Shown here: in pieces, positions 36,721 to 45,863 of the stretch
How the letters are laid out: each line of letters opens with the position of its first letter
How positions within the stretch are numbered: position 1 is the stretch's first letter
Source: DASYLJ01 sp964404165
GTDB taxonomy: Bacteria; Desulfobacterota; Binatia; DP-6
Length of the DNA stretch: 64,000 nt
Direction: 5' to 3'
NCBI GenBank assembly: GCA_964404165.1
Contig: CAYOIZ010000029.1
Coordinates: 1-64,000 of the forward strand
Made by a program: the position numbers and the translations under genes
The notes under the pieces: generated by a model
Database searches by the model: none
Told to the model about the DNA's origin: nothing
What the model saw: only the letters and a program-made list of their open reading frames with translations

Positions 36721-37917
36721 TCACTCGGCGCGCAGGGCGTCGATGGGATCGAGCCGCGCCGCGCGTCGCGCCGGCAGCACGCCCGAGAGCAGGCCGGTGA
36801 CGAGGCTCGTCACCAGCGCCGCCACCACGAATCGGATCGGCGTCTCGACCGGCAGGCCGGGGACGAAGAATCGCGCGACGACGCCGATGCCCATGCCGAT
36901 CGCGACGCCGATGGCGCCGCCGGCGACGCCGAGTCCGACGGCCTCGGCCACGAACAGCGCCGCCACCTGACGGCGGCTCGCCCCGAAGGCGCGCAGCAGC
37001 CCGATCTCGGCCGTGCGCTCGCCGACCGCGATCCACATCATCGTCAGGATGCCGATGGCGCCCACCAGCAGCGAGATGCCGGCGATCGCTCCCACTGCGG
37101 CGGTGACCGCCGTCATCACCTTGCCGAAGACGTCGAGCATTGCCGCCTGCGTGGTGACGGTGACGTCCTCCGTGCCGCCGTGGCGCGCCGTGAGCACCTG
37201 CGTGACGTCGCGCTCGACGCGCGCCGCGATGTCGGCCGACGTGTAGAGGACGTCGACCTCACCCAGATCCGGCACGTTGAACAGCTTCATCGCGGTGGCC
37301 ACCGGGATGTAGACGGAGTCGTCGAGGTCGAACCCCAGCATCTGGCCCTTCGGCTCCATGACGCCGGTCACGCGGAAGCGCCGTCCGCCGATGCGGATCA
37401 CCTCGCCGAGCGGGTTGGCGTCGCCGAAGAGCTCGCGCGCGGCCTTCGGTCCGAGGACGGCGAGCGCCACGCCGCGGCGCGGATCGCCGCCCGGCCAGAA
37501 GCGGCCCTGCCGCACGCGGAACGTCCACACCCGCGCGATCTCCGGCGTCACGCCCTGCACGGCGACGCTGCGGGCGCGGCCGCCGCCCTCGACGCGGGCG
37601 AGGCCGAACACCGCCGGCACGACGGCTATGACGCCGGGGATGCGCTCGAGCGCCAGGGCGTCGTCGATGGTGAGGTGTCGCGTCGAGCCGCCGAGCGTGC
37701 CGGGGATGCCCGTCGTCTTGGTCTTGCCGGGATGCACGGCGATGACGTTGGTGCCGAACTGCGAGAACTGCCCAAGGACGTACTGGCGCGTGCCCTCGCC
37801 GATCGACGTGAGCAGGATCACCGACGCGACCCCGATGGCGATGCCGAGCAGCGACAGCGCCGAGCGCAGGCGATGGCTCGCCAGCGCGCCGAGGGCCAGT
37901 GCCACGAGGTCGCGCAT
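36721..37917 (-). CDS. MacB-type ABC transporter permease 2
   Basis: 398 residues with the MacB/LolC layout: one N-terminal helix (GALASHRLRSALSLLGIAIGVASVILLTSIGEGTRQYV), a large periplasmic MacB_PCD domain (about 50-240) and three C-terminal helices containing GERTAEIGLLRAFGASRRQV. It would move a substrate from the periplasmic side by mechanotransmission. It is a close relative of the permease encoded one base upstream and is probably the product of a duplication, so the transporter may be a heterodimer. Last gene of the four-gene export operon. Confidence 0.9.
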   Translation of the reverse strand: MRDLVALALGALASHRLRSALSLLGIAIGVASVILLTSIGEGTRQYVLGQFSQFGTNVIAVHPGKTKTTGIPGTLGGSTRHLTIDDALALERIPGVIAVVPAVFGLARVEGGGRARSVAVQGVTPEIARVWTFRVRQGRFWPGGDPRRGVALAVLGPKAARELFGDANPLGEVIRIGGRRFRVTGVMEPKGQMLGFDLDDSVYIPVATAMKLFNVPDLGEVDVLYTSADIAARVERDVTQVLTARHGGTEDVTVTTQAAMLDVFGKVMTAVTAAVGAIAGISLLVGAIGILTMMWIAVGERTAEIGLLRAFGASRRQVAALFVAEAVGLGVAGGAIGVAIGMGIGVVARFFVPGLPVETPIRFVVAALVTSLVTGLLSGVLPARRAARLDPIDALRAE

Positions 37918-37918
37918 C

Positions 37919-39118
37919 TCAGTGCCCTCCGAGCGCGGCGACCGGGTCGAGGCGGGCGGCCCGTCGTGCGGGCAGCAGGCCGAACACGACGCCGACCACG
38001 ACCGACACCACGAGCGACGCCACCACCGCCCACAGCGGCGGCTCGGCCGGAAACACCGGCACCGCCGCGCGCAGCACGAGGACGGCGAGCAGGCCGACGC
38101 CGAGGCCGGTGACGCCGCCGGCGGTGGCGAGCAGCGCCGCCTCGGCGAGGAACACTGCCTGCACCTGACGCTGCCCGGCGCCGACGGCGCGCAGCAGTCC
38201 CACCTCGGTGGTGCGCTCCGATACCGCGACCAGCATCACGTTCATGATGCCGAGCCCCGCCACCGTCAGCGAGATGGCGGCGATGCCCGCCAGCGCCAGC
38301 GTGAGCGCCTGCAGGATGCTGCCGAACGACGACATGACGGCGTCCTGCGTGATGACGGTGACGTCCTCCTCGCGGTGCCGTTCGGCGATCAGTCGTACGA
38401 CGTCGCGGCGCACCACCTCGAGATCGGCGTGCGCGCGCACCTCGATCATGATGCGGAACAGGCTGGCGCGGTTGAAGAGACGCATCGCGCGCGCGACGGG
38501 AATGGTCACCGTCTCGTCGAGGTTCATGCCGAGCTGGGAGCCCATGGGCGCCATCACGCCGATGACGCGCGCGCGCATGTCGCCGATGCGCATGACCTTG
38601 CCGATCGGGTCGACGCCGGGAAACAGCTCGCGCGCCACGGCGTTGCCGACGACCACCACCGCGACGCCGCGACGGAGCTCGCCCGGCGGCAGGAAGCTGC
38701 CGCGGCCGAGGGTCAGGCGGCGCACGGTGAGGAACTCCGGCGTGGTGCCCACGACCGCCACCTGGCGCCGTCGCTCCTCGTGCGCGACGGTCGCGGTGGC
38801 CATGGCGATGGGGGCGATGCGCTCCACGCCCGGGAGGCGTGCCACCGCCTCGGCGTCGGCGAGGGTCAGGTCGCGCGTGGTGGCGGTGGTGAACGGGAGG
38901 CCGCCCGTGGTCTCCGTCTTGCCCGGCATGACGATGAGCAGGTTGTTGCCGATGCTGGCGAACTGGTCGGTGACGTAGCGTCGCGCGCCGTTGCCGAGCG
39001 CGGTGAGCACGATGACGGCGGCCACGCCGACGGCGACGCCGAGCAACGACAGCGCGGCGCGCAGGCGATGGCCGCGGAAGGCGCGCACCGCGAACTCGAC
39101 GACGTCGCGCGCCGTCAC
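37919..39118 (-). CDS. MacB-type ABC transporter permease 1
   Basis: 399 residues, same architecture as its neighbour. FRGHRLRAALSLLGVAVGVAAVIVLTALGNGARRYV is the first helix and amphipathic segment; then comes the MacB_PCD domain, and SERTTEVGLLRAVGAGQRQVQAVF is the conserved coupling segment before the last helices. The ATG overlaps the ATPase stop (ATGA), so ATPase, permease 1 and permease 2 are co-translated. Confidence 0.9.
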   Translation of the reverse strand: MTARDVVEFAVRAFRGHRLRAALSLLGVAVGVAAVIVLTALGNGARRYVTDQFASIGNNLLIVMPGKTETTGGLPFTTATTRDLTLADAEAVARLPGVERIAPIAMATATVAHEERRRQVAVVGTTPEFLTVRRLTLGRGSFLPPGELRRGVAVVVVGNAVARELFPGVDPIGKVMRIGDMRARVIGVMAPMGSQLGMNLDETVTIPVARAMRLFNRASLFRIMIEVRAHADLEVVRRDVVRLIAERHREEDVTVITQDAVMSSFGSILQALTLALAGIAAISLTVAGLGIMNVMLVAVSERTTEVGLLRAVGAGQRQVQAVFLAEAALLATAGGVTGLGVGLLAVLVLRAAVPVFPAEPPLWAVVASLVVSVVVGVVFGLLPARRAARLDPVAALGGH

Positions 39119-39816
39119 GACGTCACCGCGCCGGTGACGTCCGCCCCGGTGAGGCGGCGCGCGACGCGGCCGTCGGACATCACGAACACGCGATCGGCCC
39201 GGCGCGCGACGTTGGGGTCGTGCGTCACCACGACCAGCGTCAGCCCGGCGTCGTGCATGCGGTCGAGCAGCTCCAGGATCTGACCGCCGGACGCGGAGTC
39301 GAGGTTGCCGGTGGGCTCGTCGGCGAGCAGCACGCGGGGCGACATGATGGTGGCGCGCGCAATCGCCACCCGCTGGCGCTCGCCACCGGAGAGCTGGTTC
39401 GGGCGATGGTCGGCGCGGCGCGACAGGCCGACGGCGTCGAGCCCGGCGCGCGCCCGGGCGCGGCGCTCGGCGCGCGGGATGCCGGCGAACACCATCGGCA
39501 GCTCGACGTTCTCGGCCGCCGTCAGCCGCGGCACGAGATGGAAGGACTGGAAGACGAAGCCGATCAGATGGCGGCGCACCTGCGTGAGGGCGTCGTCGTC
39601 GAGCCCGCCCACCTCGCGGCCGTCGAGATGGTAGGTGCCCTCGGTGGGACGGTCGAGGCAGCCGATGATGTTGAGCAGCGTCGACTTGCCGGAGCCCGAC
39701 GGCCCCATGATGGCGACGTGCTCCCCGGGCTGGATGTGCTCGCTGACGTCGTCGAGCGCGCGCAGCGTCTCCTCGCCCATGGGGAAGACGCGCGTGACGT
39801 GCGCCAGCCGGATCAC
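39115..39816 (-). CDS. MacB/LolD-type ABC transporter ATPase
   Basis: 233 residues from a GTG overlapping the adaptor gene's stop (GTGA). Motifs are complete: Walker A GPSGSGKST, Q-loop FVFQSFHLVP, signature LSGGERQRVAIARA, Walker B VLLADEPTGNLDS and H-loop VVVTHDP. The LDRPTEGTYHLDGREV region is typical of the MacB/LolD subfamily. It powers the two permeases downstream. Confidence 0.92.
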   Translation of the reverse strand: MIRLAHVTRVFPMGEETLRALDDVSEHIQPGEHVAIMGPSGSGKSTLLNIIGCLDRPTEGTYHLDGREVGGLDDDALTQVRRHLIGFVFQSFHLVPRLTAAENVELPMVFAGIPRAERRARARAGLDAVGLSRRADHRPNQLSGGERQRVAIARATIMSPRVLLADEPTGNLDSASGGQILELLDRMHDAGLTLVVVTHDPNVARRADRVFVMSDGRVARRLTGADVTGAVTS

Positions 39817-40979
39817 GTCCCGTCCTGCGTGACGGTCACGCGGGCGCCCTCCGTCACCTCGGGGCGGTCGAGCGACGTCACCACCCGATCGCCCTCGGCC
39901 AGCCCCGAGCGCACCTCGGTCATGTCCCAGTTCTTGAGCCCGGGCTCGATGGTGCGCGACACCAGCCGGTCGTCGTCCACCACCAGGACGCGATTGCCCG
40001 CCAGCACGGCGGCGCTCGGGATGCGCAGCACGTCGTCGTGCGCGTCGAGGATGACCTCGACGTCGGCCGACGTCCCCGGCAGCAGGGTCGACGCCGTGGC
40101 GGCGTCGTCGAGCTCGGCCTCGATCTCGACGGTGCGGTTCTGCTCCTCGAGGTCGATGACGTAGGCGGCGACGCGGACGACGCGGCCCGGGAAATCCTGG
40201 TCGGGGTGCGAGTCGACGCTGATGCGGGCGGGGAGTCCCGCCTGCAGGCGGGCCGAGTCGACCTCGTCCATGGGGGCGCTGACGTAGATCGAGGTGACGT
40301 CGATGACGTCGAGCACGGACGGCACCGGCAACGCGGGCGGGGAGGGGCTCGTCCATTCACCGACCTCGATCGAGAGGTCGGCGATGACGCCGTCGAACGG
40401 CGCGCGCAGCGTCGTGTGATCGAGCTGCGTCTGGGCGAGGGCGATATTGGCTTCGGCCCGATGGGTGGTGGCCTCGGCGGCGGTGCAGGCGGCGGCGGAC
40501 GTGCGGGCGCCGCTCTGCATCTCGTCGAGCAGGTCGCGCGACACGATGCCCTCGGTGGCGAGGCGCTGGTGGCGGTCACGCTCGCGCACGGTGCGCTCGG
40601 CGGCCAGGCAGGCGCGCTGGCGCTCGGCGTCGGCCGTCTCGCGCTCGCGCTGGGCGAGGACCAGACGCGCCTCGGCGACGCTCGGGTCGAGCTGCAGGAG
40701 CACCTCACCCGCCTTCACCCGGTCGCCCTTGCGACGGGGTACGGCGACGACGCGACCGCCTTCCTCGGGCGACAGCTTGGCGCGCCGTCGCGCCTTCACC
40801 GTGCCGGCGCGCGAGTTCGTCACCGACTGCTCGACCCGACCGCGTGCCACCGTGGCGACTTGCACCGGGACCGGAGCGGGCGCGAAGACGGTCGCGCGCA
40901 GAACGGCCACGAGGACGACCAGCGCTGCCACGACGGCGACGCGTATCGCCCAGCGGCGGGTGACGGACGGCTCGCGCAC
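39813..40979 (-). CDS. periplasmic adaptor (MacA/HlyD-type) of efflux system
   Basis: 388 residues. An N-terminal helix (IRVAVVAALVVLVAVLRATVFA) anchors it in the inner membrane. Next comes the split lipoyl domain (VVAVPRRKGDRVKAGEVLLQLD / LRAPFDGVIADLSIEVGEW) around a coiled-coil hairpin rich in Ala, Arg and Glu (about 100-165), then beta-barrel and membrane-proximal domains. With the ATPase and two permeases downstream this makes a MacAB-type export machine; the outer-membrane TolC partner is not in the window. First gene of the operon; the promoter must lie in 40980-41070, shared with the divergent stress-protein gene. Confidence 0.9.
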   Translation of the reverse strand: MREPSVTRRWAIRVAVVAALVVLVAVLRATVFAPAPVPVQVATVARGRVEQSVTNSRAGTVKARRRAKLSPEEGGRVVAVPRRKGDRVKAGEVLLQLDPSVAEARLVLAQRERETADAERQRACLAAERTVRERDRHQRLATEGIVSRDLLDEMQSGARTSAAACTAAEATTHRAEANIALAQTQLDHTTLRAPFDGVIADLSIEVGEWTSPSPPALPVPSVLDVIDVTSIYVSAPMDEVDSARLQAGLPARISVDSHPDQDFPGRVVRVAAYVIDLEEQNRTVEIEAELDDAATASTLLPGTSADVEVILDAHDDVLRIPSAAVLAGNRVLVVDDDRLVSRTIEPGLKNWDMTEVRSGLAEGDRVVTSLDRPEVTEGARVTVTQDGT

Positions 40980-41070
40980 GAGCCGTCCTGGCTAGCATCA
41001 ATGGCCGCGCGAGGCGATCGGACGGTTCCTCCCGCGCGCGGGGATCGTGTAGTGGATCGACGCAGGGCCC

Positions 41071-41904
41071 GTGCTGATCTTCGCCTACGACGGATCGTTG
41101 AACGGCGACTGGGTCGCCCACTACGGGGTGCGCTTCGCCGTCCACACCGCCGCCCGCGCGCTGCGCCTCGTGCACGTGCGCGAGGGTCTCCCCGAGGCGC
41201 ATCTCGAAGAGCGTCTCGGGCGCATCGCCGACGAGTGCAAGGTGCTCGGCGTCGGGCTCGAGGTCGACCTCGTGGCGCGCGGTGGGACGGACGTCGCGGA
41301 GCGCCTGCTCCAATGCGTCCCGCGGGGGGCGACGGTGATCGCGGGCGCTCGCGCCCGGCCGCGAAACCGCCTCCTCCTCGGCGGCACGGTCTCGTCGCGC
41401 CTGCTCGACGCCGGCCGGTGTTCGGTCGTGGCGATTCGCGTCGTGCACCCAGGCGTCCTCGGCCAACCGGGCCGGGTGCTGCTCCCGCTCGCCGGTGCGC
41501 CACGCGCCGCCGCCCACGCGCTGCCGCTGCTCCGTCTGCTCGGTGGCGACCTCCGGCATCTGCAGGTGCTCGTGGTGCGCGAGGTGTCCCGCCTCCGGCT
41601 CCGTGTCCAGCGCAGCGACGGTGCCGAGCGGCTGCTCGCCAACCGGCGTGGTCTCGTGGCGACGATCGAAGAGGAGCTGCGCGTCGGTCTCGCGCCGCAC
41701 CGCTTCGACCTCGATTCGAGCGTCGTCCTCTCCGACGATGCGCCGCGGGAGATACTCCTGGAGGCGGCGAAGCACCGCTCGCGGTTGATCTGCCTGGGCG
41801 CGTCCCGTCGCACGTGGAGGCAGCGCCTGGTCTACGGCGCTCCCATCGAACGGGTCCTGCGCGACGCGCCCTCGGACGTCGCCGTCTACCGGAGCGTGGA
41901 GTGA
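41071..41904 (+). CDS. universal stress protein, tandem Usp domains
   Basis: 277 residues from a GTG. The first Usp domain starts MLIFAYDGSLNGDWVAHYG and ends GATVIAGARARPRNRLLLGGTVSSRLLDAGRCSVVAIR; a weaker second domain follows (VLLPLAGAPRAAAHALPLLRLL ... DVAVYRSV). The G-x2-G-x9-GS nucleotide motif is imperfect in both. Its stop overlaps the GTG of the P-type ATPase (GTGA), suggesting that it tunes the pump, as Usp domains do for other transporters. Confidence 0.8.
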   Translation: MLIFAYDGSLNGDWVAHYGVRFAVHTAARALRLVHVREGLPEAHLEERLGRIADECKVLGVGLEVDLVARGGTDVAERLLQCVPRGATVIAGARARPRNRLLLGGTVSSRLLDAGRCSVVAIRVVHPGVLGQPGRVLLPLAGAPRAAAHALPLLRLLGGDLRHLQVLVVREVSRLRLRVQRSDGAERLLANRRGLVATIEEELRVGLAPHRFDLDSSVVLSDDAPREILLEAAKHRSRLICLGASRRTWRQRLVYGAPIERVLRDAPSDVAVYRSVE

Positions 41905-44555
41905 CCCAACGGCAGATCCACAACCTCGAGATCGGCGAGGTCTGGTCGCTCTTGAGGAGCCGCCCCGGGGGCCTTCGCCCGGACGAGGTGGCGGAGCGCC
42001 GAGCGGAGATCGGGCCGAACGAGCTGAGTGCGCCGCCGCGCGGGGTCTGGCTGCGTACCCTGGTCAAGCAGTTCGCGAATCTGTTCAGCCTGCTGCTGGA
42101 CGTCTCGGCGGTGCTCTGTTTCGTGGCCGACCGCATGCAGCCCGGCCAGGGCATGGCGGCCCTCGGTTGGGCGCTCGTCGGGGTGGCGGTGCTGAACGCG
42201 CTCTTCACCTTCGCGCAGGCCATGCGCGCCGAGCGCGCCATGCAGGCGCTGCGCAGCATGCTGCCCCAGCGCATCACCGTGCGCCGCGGCGGGGTCGAGA
42301 CGAAGGTGGCGACCGCTGACCTCGTGCCAGGCGACGTGCTCCTGATGTCCGAGGGTGATCGCATCCCGGCCGATGCCCGCCTCGTCGAAGGAAATGACCT
42401 GCTGGCGAACATCGCGCCGCTCACCGGCGAGTCACGTCATGTGAGTCTGCGCGCCGAGGGGGTGGAGGAGGGGCGCATGGTCGACGCCCCGAACCTCGTG
42501 TTCGCGGGCTGCCTGGTGCTGCGCGGGTCGGGGGCGGCGGTGGTCTACGCCACCGGGCGCCGTACGGAGTTCGGGAGGATCGCGGCCCTGAGCGTCGAGG
42601 TGCGCCGGCCCCCGACGCCGCTCGAGCGGGAAGTGGCACGCATGGTGCGCATCCTCAGTGCCGTGGCGGTCGGCATCGGCGTCGCGTTCTTCGCCTGGGG
42701 CCTGCTCATCGGGCGACCGCTCTGGGTGAACGTGGTGTTCATGCTCGGCATCATCGTCGCGAGCGTGCCCGAAGGGCTGCTTCCCACCCTGACGCTCGCC
42801 CTCGCCATGGGAGGGCTCCGCCTCGCGAAGAAGCAGGTGCTCGTGAAGAGCCTGAACGCCGTGGAGGCGCTCGGCTCGGTCGAGGTGATCTGCACCGACA
42901 AGACCGGCACGTTGACCAGGAACCTGCTGGCGGTGACGGGAGTGGTCGATGCGTCGACCGGCGCGCCGCTCGACGTCGCCGCCCGGCGCGCGCTGCTGGA
43001 GGTGGCGGTGGCCGCGTCGGAGCTCCACGAGCAGGGCGGAGCGTTCACGGGGGATCCGCTCGACGTCGCGGCCGCCCTCTGCCTCGAGGCGACGGGGGGC
43101 GATCCACGGGCGATCACGCGCAGCATCGTTCGCCACATCGCCTTCGACGTCGAGCGGCGCCGTGCGGCCGGCGTGTTCACGCAGGGGGAGGTTCCGCGGT
43201 TCGCGATCAAGGGGGCGTGGGAGGTCGTTCGCGCGTGCATGCGCGCCTCCACGGAAACGCGGGCGGCCGGCGACGAGACGGTACGCCGGCTGGCGTCGGA
43301 GGGGTTGCGCATCATTGCCGTCGCGTCGCGGCCGCTCGCGCCCGAGGAGGTGACGGCTCCGGAGAGCGCCCTCGAGCAATGCCTCGACCTGCATGGCTTC
43401 CTCTGTCTCTCCGATCCGCTGCGCGACGAGGTGCCGCAGGCGATCGCGCGCTGTCACGCGGCGGGCATTCGCGTGATCCTCGTGACCGGTGATCATCCGA
43501 TGACCGCCCGGGCCGTCGCGGAGCATGCCGGCATCGTGTCGTCGCACGCGCCCGCCGATGCGGTCGTCACGGGCGAGTTGCTCGAGTCGTCGCGCGAGAC
43601 CGCGATCGTCGAACGCTTGCAGGCCGGGGCGCGGGTGTTCGCCCGCACGACGCCCGAGCAGAAGCTCAAGATCGTGAGCGCCGTCAAGTCGATGGGGCAC
43701 CTCGTCGCGATGACCGGTGACGGGGTCAACGATGCGCCGGCGCTGCGGGCCGCCGACGTGGGCATCGCCATGGGCGCCTCGGGCACCGACGTGGCGCGCG
43801 AGGCGGCACAGATCGTCCTCCTCGACGACAACTTCGCGAGCATCGTGGCGGGGGTGGAGGAGGGGCGGACGGTCTTCGCCAACATCCGCAAGTTCACGAG
43901 CTACGTGCTCGCCAGCAACGTCCCGGAGATCGTGCCGTTCCTGGCGTACGTGACGCTGCCCGTGCCGCTCGGCCTCACGGTCATCCAGATCCTGGCCATC
44001 GACCTCGGCACCGACATGGTCCCGGCCATCGGCCTGGGTCAGGAGCCGCCCGACGGCGAGGCCATGACGCGTCCCCCCCGAGGGCGAAACGGGCGACTGC
44101 TCGATCGCGGGCTCATGGTGCGCAGCTACCTCTTCCTCGGTGTCGTCGAAGCCGCGTGGGCCATGGCCATGTTCTTCCTGGTGCTGCATCTCGGCGGCTG
44201 GCATCCGGGGCAGGGTCTCGCCGAGACGGATCCGCTCTACCGCGGGGCCACGGGCATCACGCTCGCGTCCGTGGTCTTCGCGCAGATCGGCAACCTGATC
44301 GGCCGCCGCTTCGAAACCCGCAGTGGGCTCGACGCGGGGCTCCTGCGGAACCCGCTCTTCGTGGTCGGCATCGGGCTCGAGGTCGCGTTCGCCCTGGCGG
44401 TGCTCTACTGGCCCCCGCTCGCGACGATGCTGGGAACCGGACCGGTCGCGCCGTGGCTCGCGGCGCTGGCGGCGCTGGGGGGGCCGGTGGTCTTCCTCGC
44501 GGATTGGGGGCGCCAGCGACGGCGTGCCGCTGTGGCCAATACGTCTGCGACGTAG
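41901..44555 (+). CDS. P-type cation-transporting ATPase (P2-type)
   Basis: 884 residues. The N-terminal cation-ATPase domain (WSLLRSRPGGLRPDEVAERR), phosphatase loop IAPLTGESRHV, TM4 with VPEGLLPTLTLALAMG, phosphorylation site ICTDKTGTLT and hinge MTGDGVNDAPALRAADVGIAMG are all present, with about ten helices overall. The PEGL in TM4 points to the P2 group (Ca2+, or Na+/K+ type), but I cannot fix the ion. The GTG overlaps the stress-protein stop. Confidence 0.9.
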   Translation: MTQRQIHNLEIGEVWSLLRSRPGGLRPDEVAERRAEIGPNELSAPPRGVWLRTLVKQFANLFSLLLDVSAVLCFVADRMQPGQGMAALGWALVGVAVLNALFTFAQAMRAERAMQALRSMLPQRITVRRGGVETKVATADLVPGDVLLMSEGDRIPADARLVEGNDLLANIAPLTGESRHVSLRAEGVEEGRMVDAPNLVFAGCLVLRGSGAAVVYATGRRTEFGRIAALSVEVRRPPTPLEREVARMVRILSAVAVGIGVAFFAWGLLIGRPLWVNVVFMLGIIVASVPEGLLPTLTLALAMGGLRLAKKQVLVKSLNAVEALGSVEVICTDKTGTLTRNLLAVTGVVDASTGAPLDVAARRALLEVAVAASELHEQGGAFTGDPLDVAAALCLEATGGDPRAITRSIVRHIAFDVERRRAAGVFTQGEVPRFAIKGAWEVVRACMRASTETRAAGDETVRRLASEGLRIIAVASRPLAPEEVTAPESALEQCLDLHGFLCLSDPLRDEVPQAIARCHAAGIRVILVTGDHPMTARAVAEHAGIVSSHAPADAVVTGELLESSRETAIVERLQAGARVFARTTPEQKLKIVSAVKSMGHLVAMTGDGVNDAPALRAADVGIAMGASGTDVAREAAQIVLLDDNFASIVAGVEEGRTVFANIRKFTSYVLASNVPEIVPFLAYVTLPVPLGLTVIQILAIDLGTDMVPAIGLGQEPPDGEAMTRPPRGRNGRLLDRGLMVRSYLFLGVVEAAWAMAMFFLVLHLGGWHPGQGLAETDPLYRGATGITLASVVFAQIGNLIGRRFETRSGLDAGLLRNPLFVVGIGLEVAFALAVLYWPPLATMLGTGPVAPWLAALAALGGPVVFLADWGRQRRRAAVANTSAT

Positions 44556-44593
44556 CCGTGGCATGCGCCGCCGTGCCCCGCTATCGTCGCCCC

Positions 44594-45004
44594 GTGGACC
44601 GTCCCCTCTACGAGCTCGCCGGTGGGCCCGACGTCATCCGCGCCGTGCTGCGCGATTTCTACGACACCGTGTTCGCCGACATCATGATCGGCTTCCACTT
44701 CAAGGGCGCCGACAAGGCGCGTCTGGTCGAGCACGAGCTCGAGCTGACGCTGCAGGCGCTCGGCGCCGACGTGCCGTACACCGGCCGGCCGATGCGCGCG
44801 GTGCACGCCGCGCATCCCATCCTCGGCGGCCAGTTCCTGCGCCGCCGCAAGCTCCTCGCCGACGCGATCGCGCGCGCCGGCCTGCCCGACGCCGTGCGCG
44901 ACGCCTGGCTGGCGCACACCGACGGCCTGCGCGCGACGGTCACACGCGACGCCTCGAACGAGTGCGACGATCGGGGGGCCGCCGATCGCCTGCGACGCGG
45001 CTAG
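44594..45004 (+). CDS. truncated hemoglobin-like globin
   Basis: 136 residues from a GTG 38 bases after the ATPase stop. The sequence LYELAGGPDVIRAVLRDFYDTVFADIMIGFHF and the later HAAHPILGGQFLRRRKLL, with a probable heme-binding His, match the truncated globin fold. The C-terminal tail is Asp/Arg-rich. The protein would bind O2 or NO in the cytosol. It could be co-transcribed with the ATPase. Confidence 0.8.
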   Translation: MDRPLYELAGGPDVIRAVLRDFYDTVFADIMIGFHFKGADKARLVEHELELTLQALGADVPYTGRPMRAVHAAHPILGGQFLRRRKLLADAIARAGLPDAVRDAWLAHTDGLRATVTRDASNECDDRGAADRLRRG

Positions 45005-45043
45005 CGGACGTCAGTCCGAGTCGTCTGGCTCCGGGTCGGACAT

Positions 45044-45347
45044 CTACTCGTCCTCGAGTCCGAATCGGCGCTTCAGCTCGGCTGCGTCGGCTCGGTCGTG
45101 TGGACGCACGGTGTCCTTCTTCATCCGAAACAGCATGCGGGCGGTCGCGACGCGCGCGGGAACTCCCGCGACGATCAATGTTTCGCTCTCCACGCTGACG
45201 CGGGCTATCGCTCGTCGCGACCAAGTCCCAGGATCGTGGCGAGATGTTCACGTACGAGGACGTGCCGAAGTCGAATCGCTGGTCGGCCGGTATCGACGCC
45301 TCGGCGTGCTCCATGTCGTCGAGCAGGAGGGCGACGCGCCGGCGCAT
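45044..45347 (-). pseudogene. small gene with frameshifts near contig end
   Basis: Three frames together give one sensible protein: a start MRRRVALLLDDMEHAEASIP, a middle HVLVREHLATILGLGRDER in a second frame, and an end ETLIVAGVPARVATARMLFR then MKKDTVRPHDRADAAELKRR in a third, stopping at 45044. The C-terminal pattern resembles nucleotidyltransferase-like proteins. At least two one-base shifts separate the parts. Being so close to the N run, these look more like assembly errors than decay. Confidence 0.4.
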
Positions 45348-45376
45348 CGCGGAGCGGGTGACGGCACCTCGGGGGG

Positions 45377-45756
45377 TCAGGCCGTCGAGGGCCGGGAGAT
45401 GCTCGTCGGGTCACGCGGCGTAGGGGTGCGCTTGAAGTCGAGCACGAGCTTCGACGCTTCCGGGTACGGCTCATCTCTGCCGCGACGGCGTCGGCGAGGA
45501 CGGGGTCGGCGACGCGAACGCGGCACGGGGCGCCCGGTGGGGGCGGTAGCTCGATGGTGTCGGTGAGGCAGGCGATGACGGCGTCGGGGGAGAGCGGGGG
45601 CTCGCCGACCGTGGTTGCCACGATCAGGCCGGCGGGCTGGACGATCCAGAACGCGAGCTCGGGCCGGTAGGGAGCGGCGCCGTCGTCGAGGACGTAGCCG
45701 GGGGCGGCGTAGCGGCCGCCGACCAACTCCATGGTGTCGTGCGGAGGCCTGGGCAT
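45377..45756 (-). pseudogene. hypothetical gene with one frameshift near contig end
   Basis: The first frame reads MELVGGRYAAPGYVLDDGAA and later VRVADPVLADAVAAE. After a shift near 45470 the next frame continues RDEPYPEASKLVLDFKRTPT to a stop at 45377. Joined, this is a coherent protein of about 125 residues of unknown function. A single-base error next to the assembly gap is the likely cause. Confidence 0.4.
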
Positions 45757-45776
45757 GGGGGGGGTAGTTCGGAGGT

Positions 45777-45786
45777 NNNNNNNNNN
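45777..45786. other. assembly gap (ten N)
   Basis: Ten N join two contigs. The true distance, and even the adjacency, of the left 45.8 kb and the CRISPR-Cas side is not proven by the sequence. Short leftover sequence up to 45863 holds no gene. Confidence 0.99.
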
Positions 45787-45863
45787 GGAAGGGGCGGCGA
45801 GGGGTTGGTGCTAGTCCACGCGGCGAAGAGGTCTAGGCGCACGGAGACGAACTCGCGCCACGA

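Noticed and set aside
42432..44564. 710-codon frame antisense to the P-type ATPase
   Set aside because: Composition of a shadow frame, no recognisable domain.
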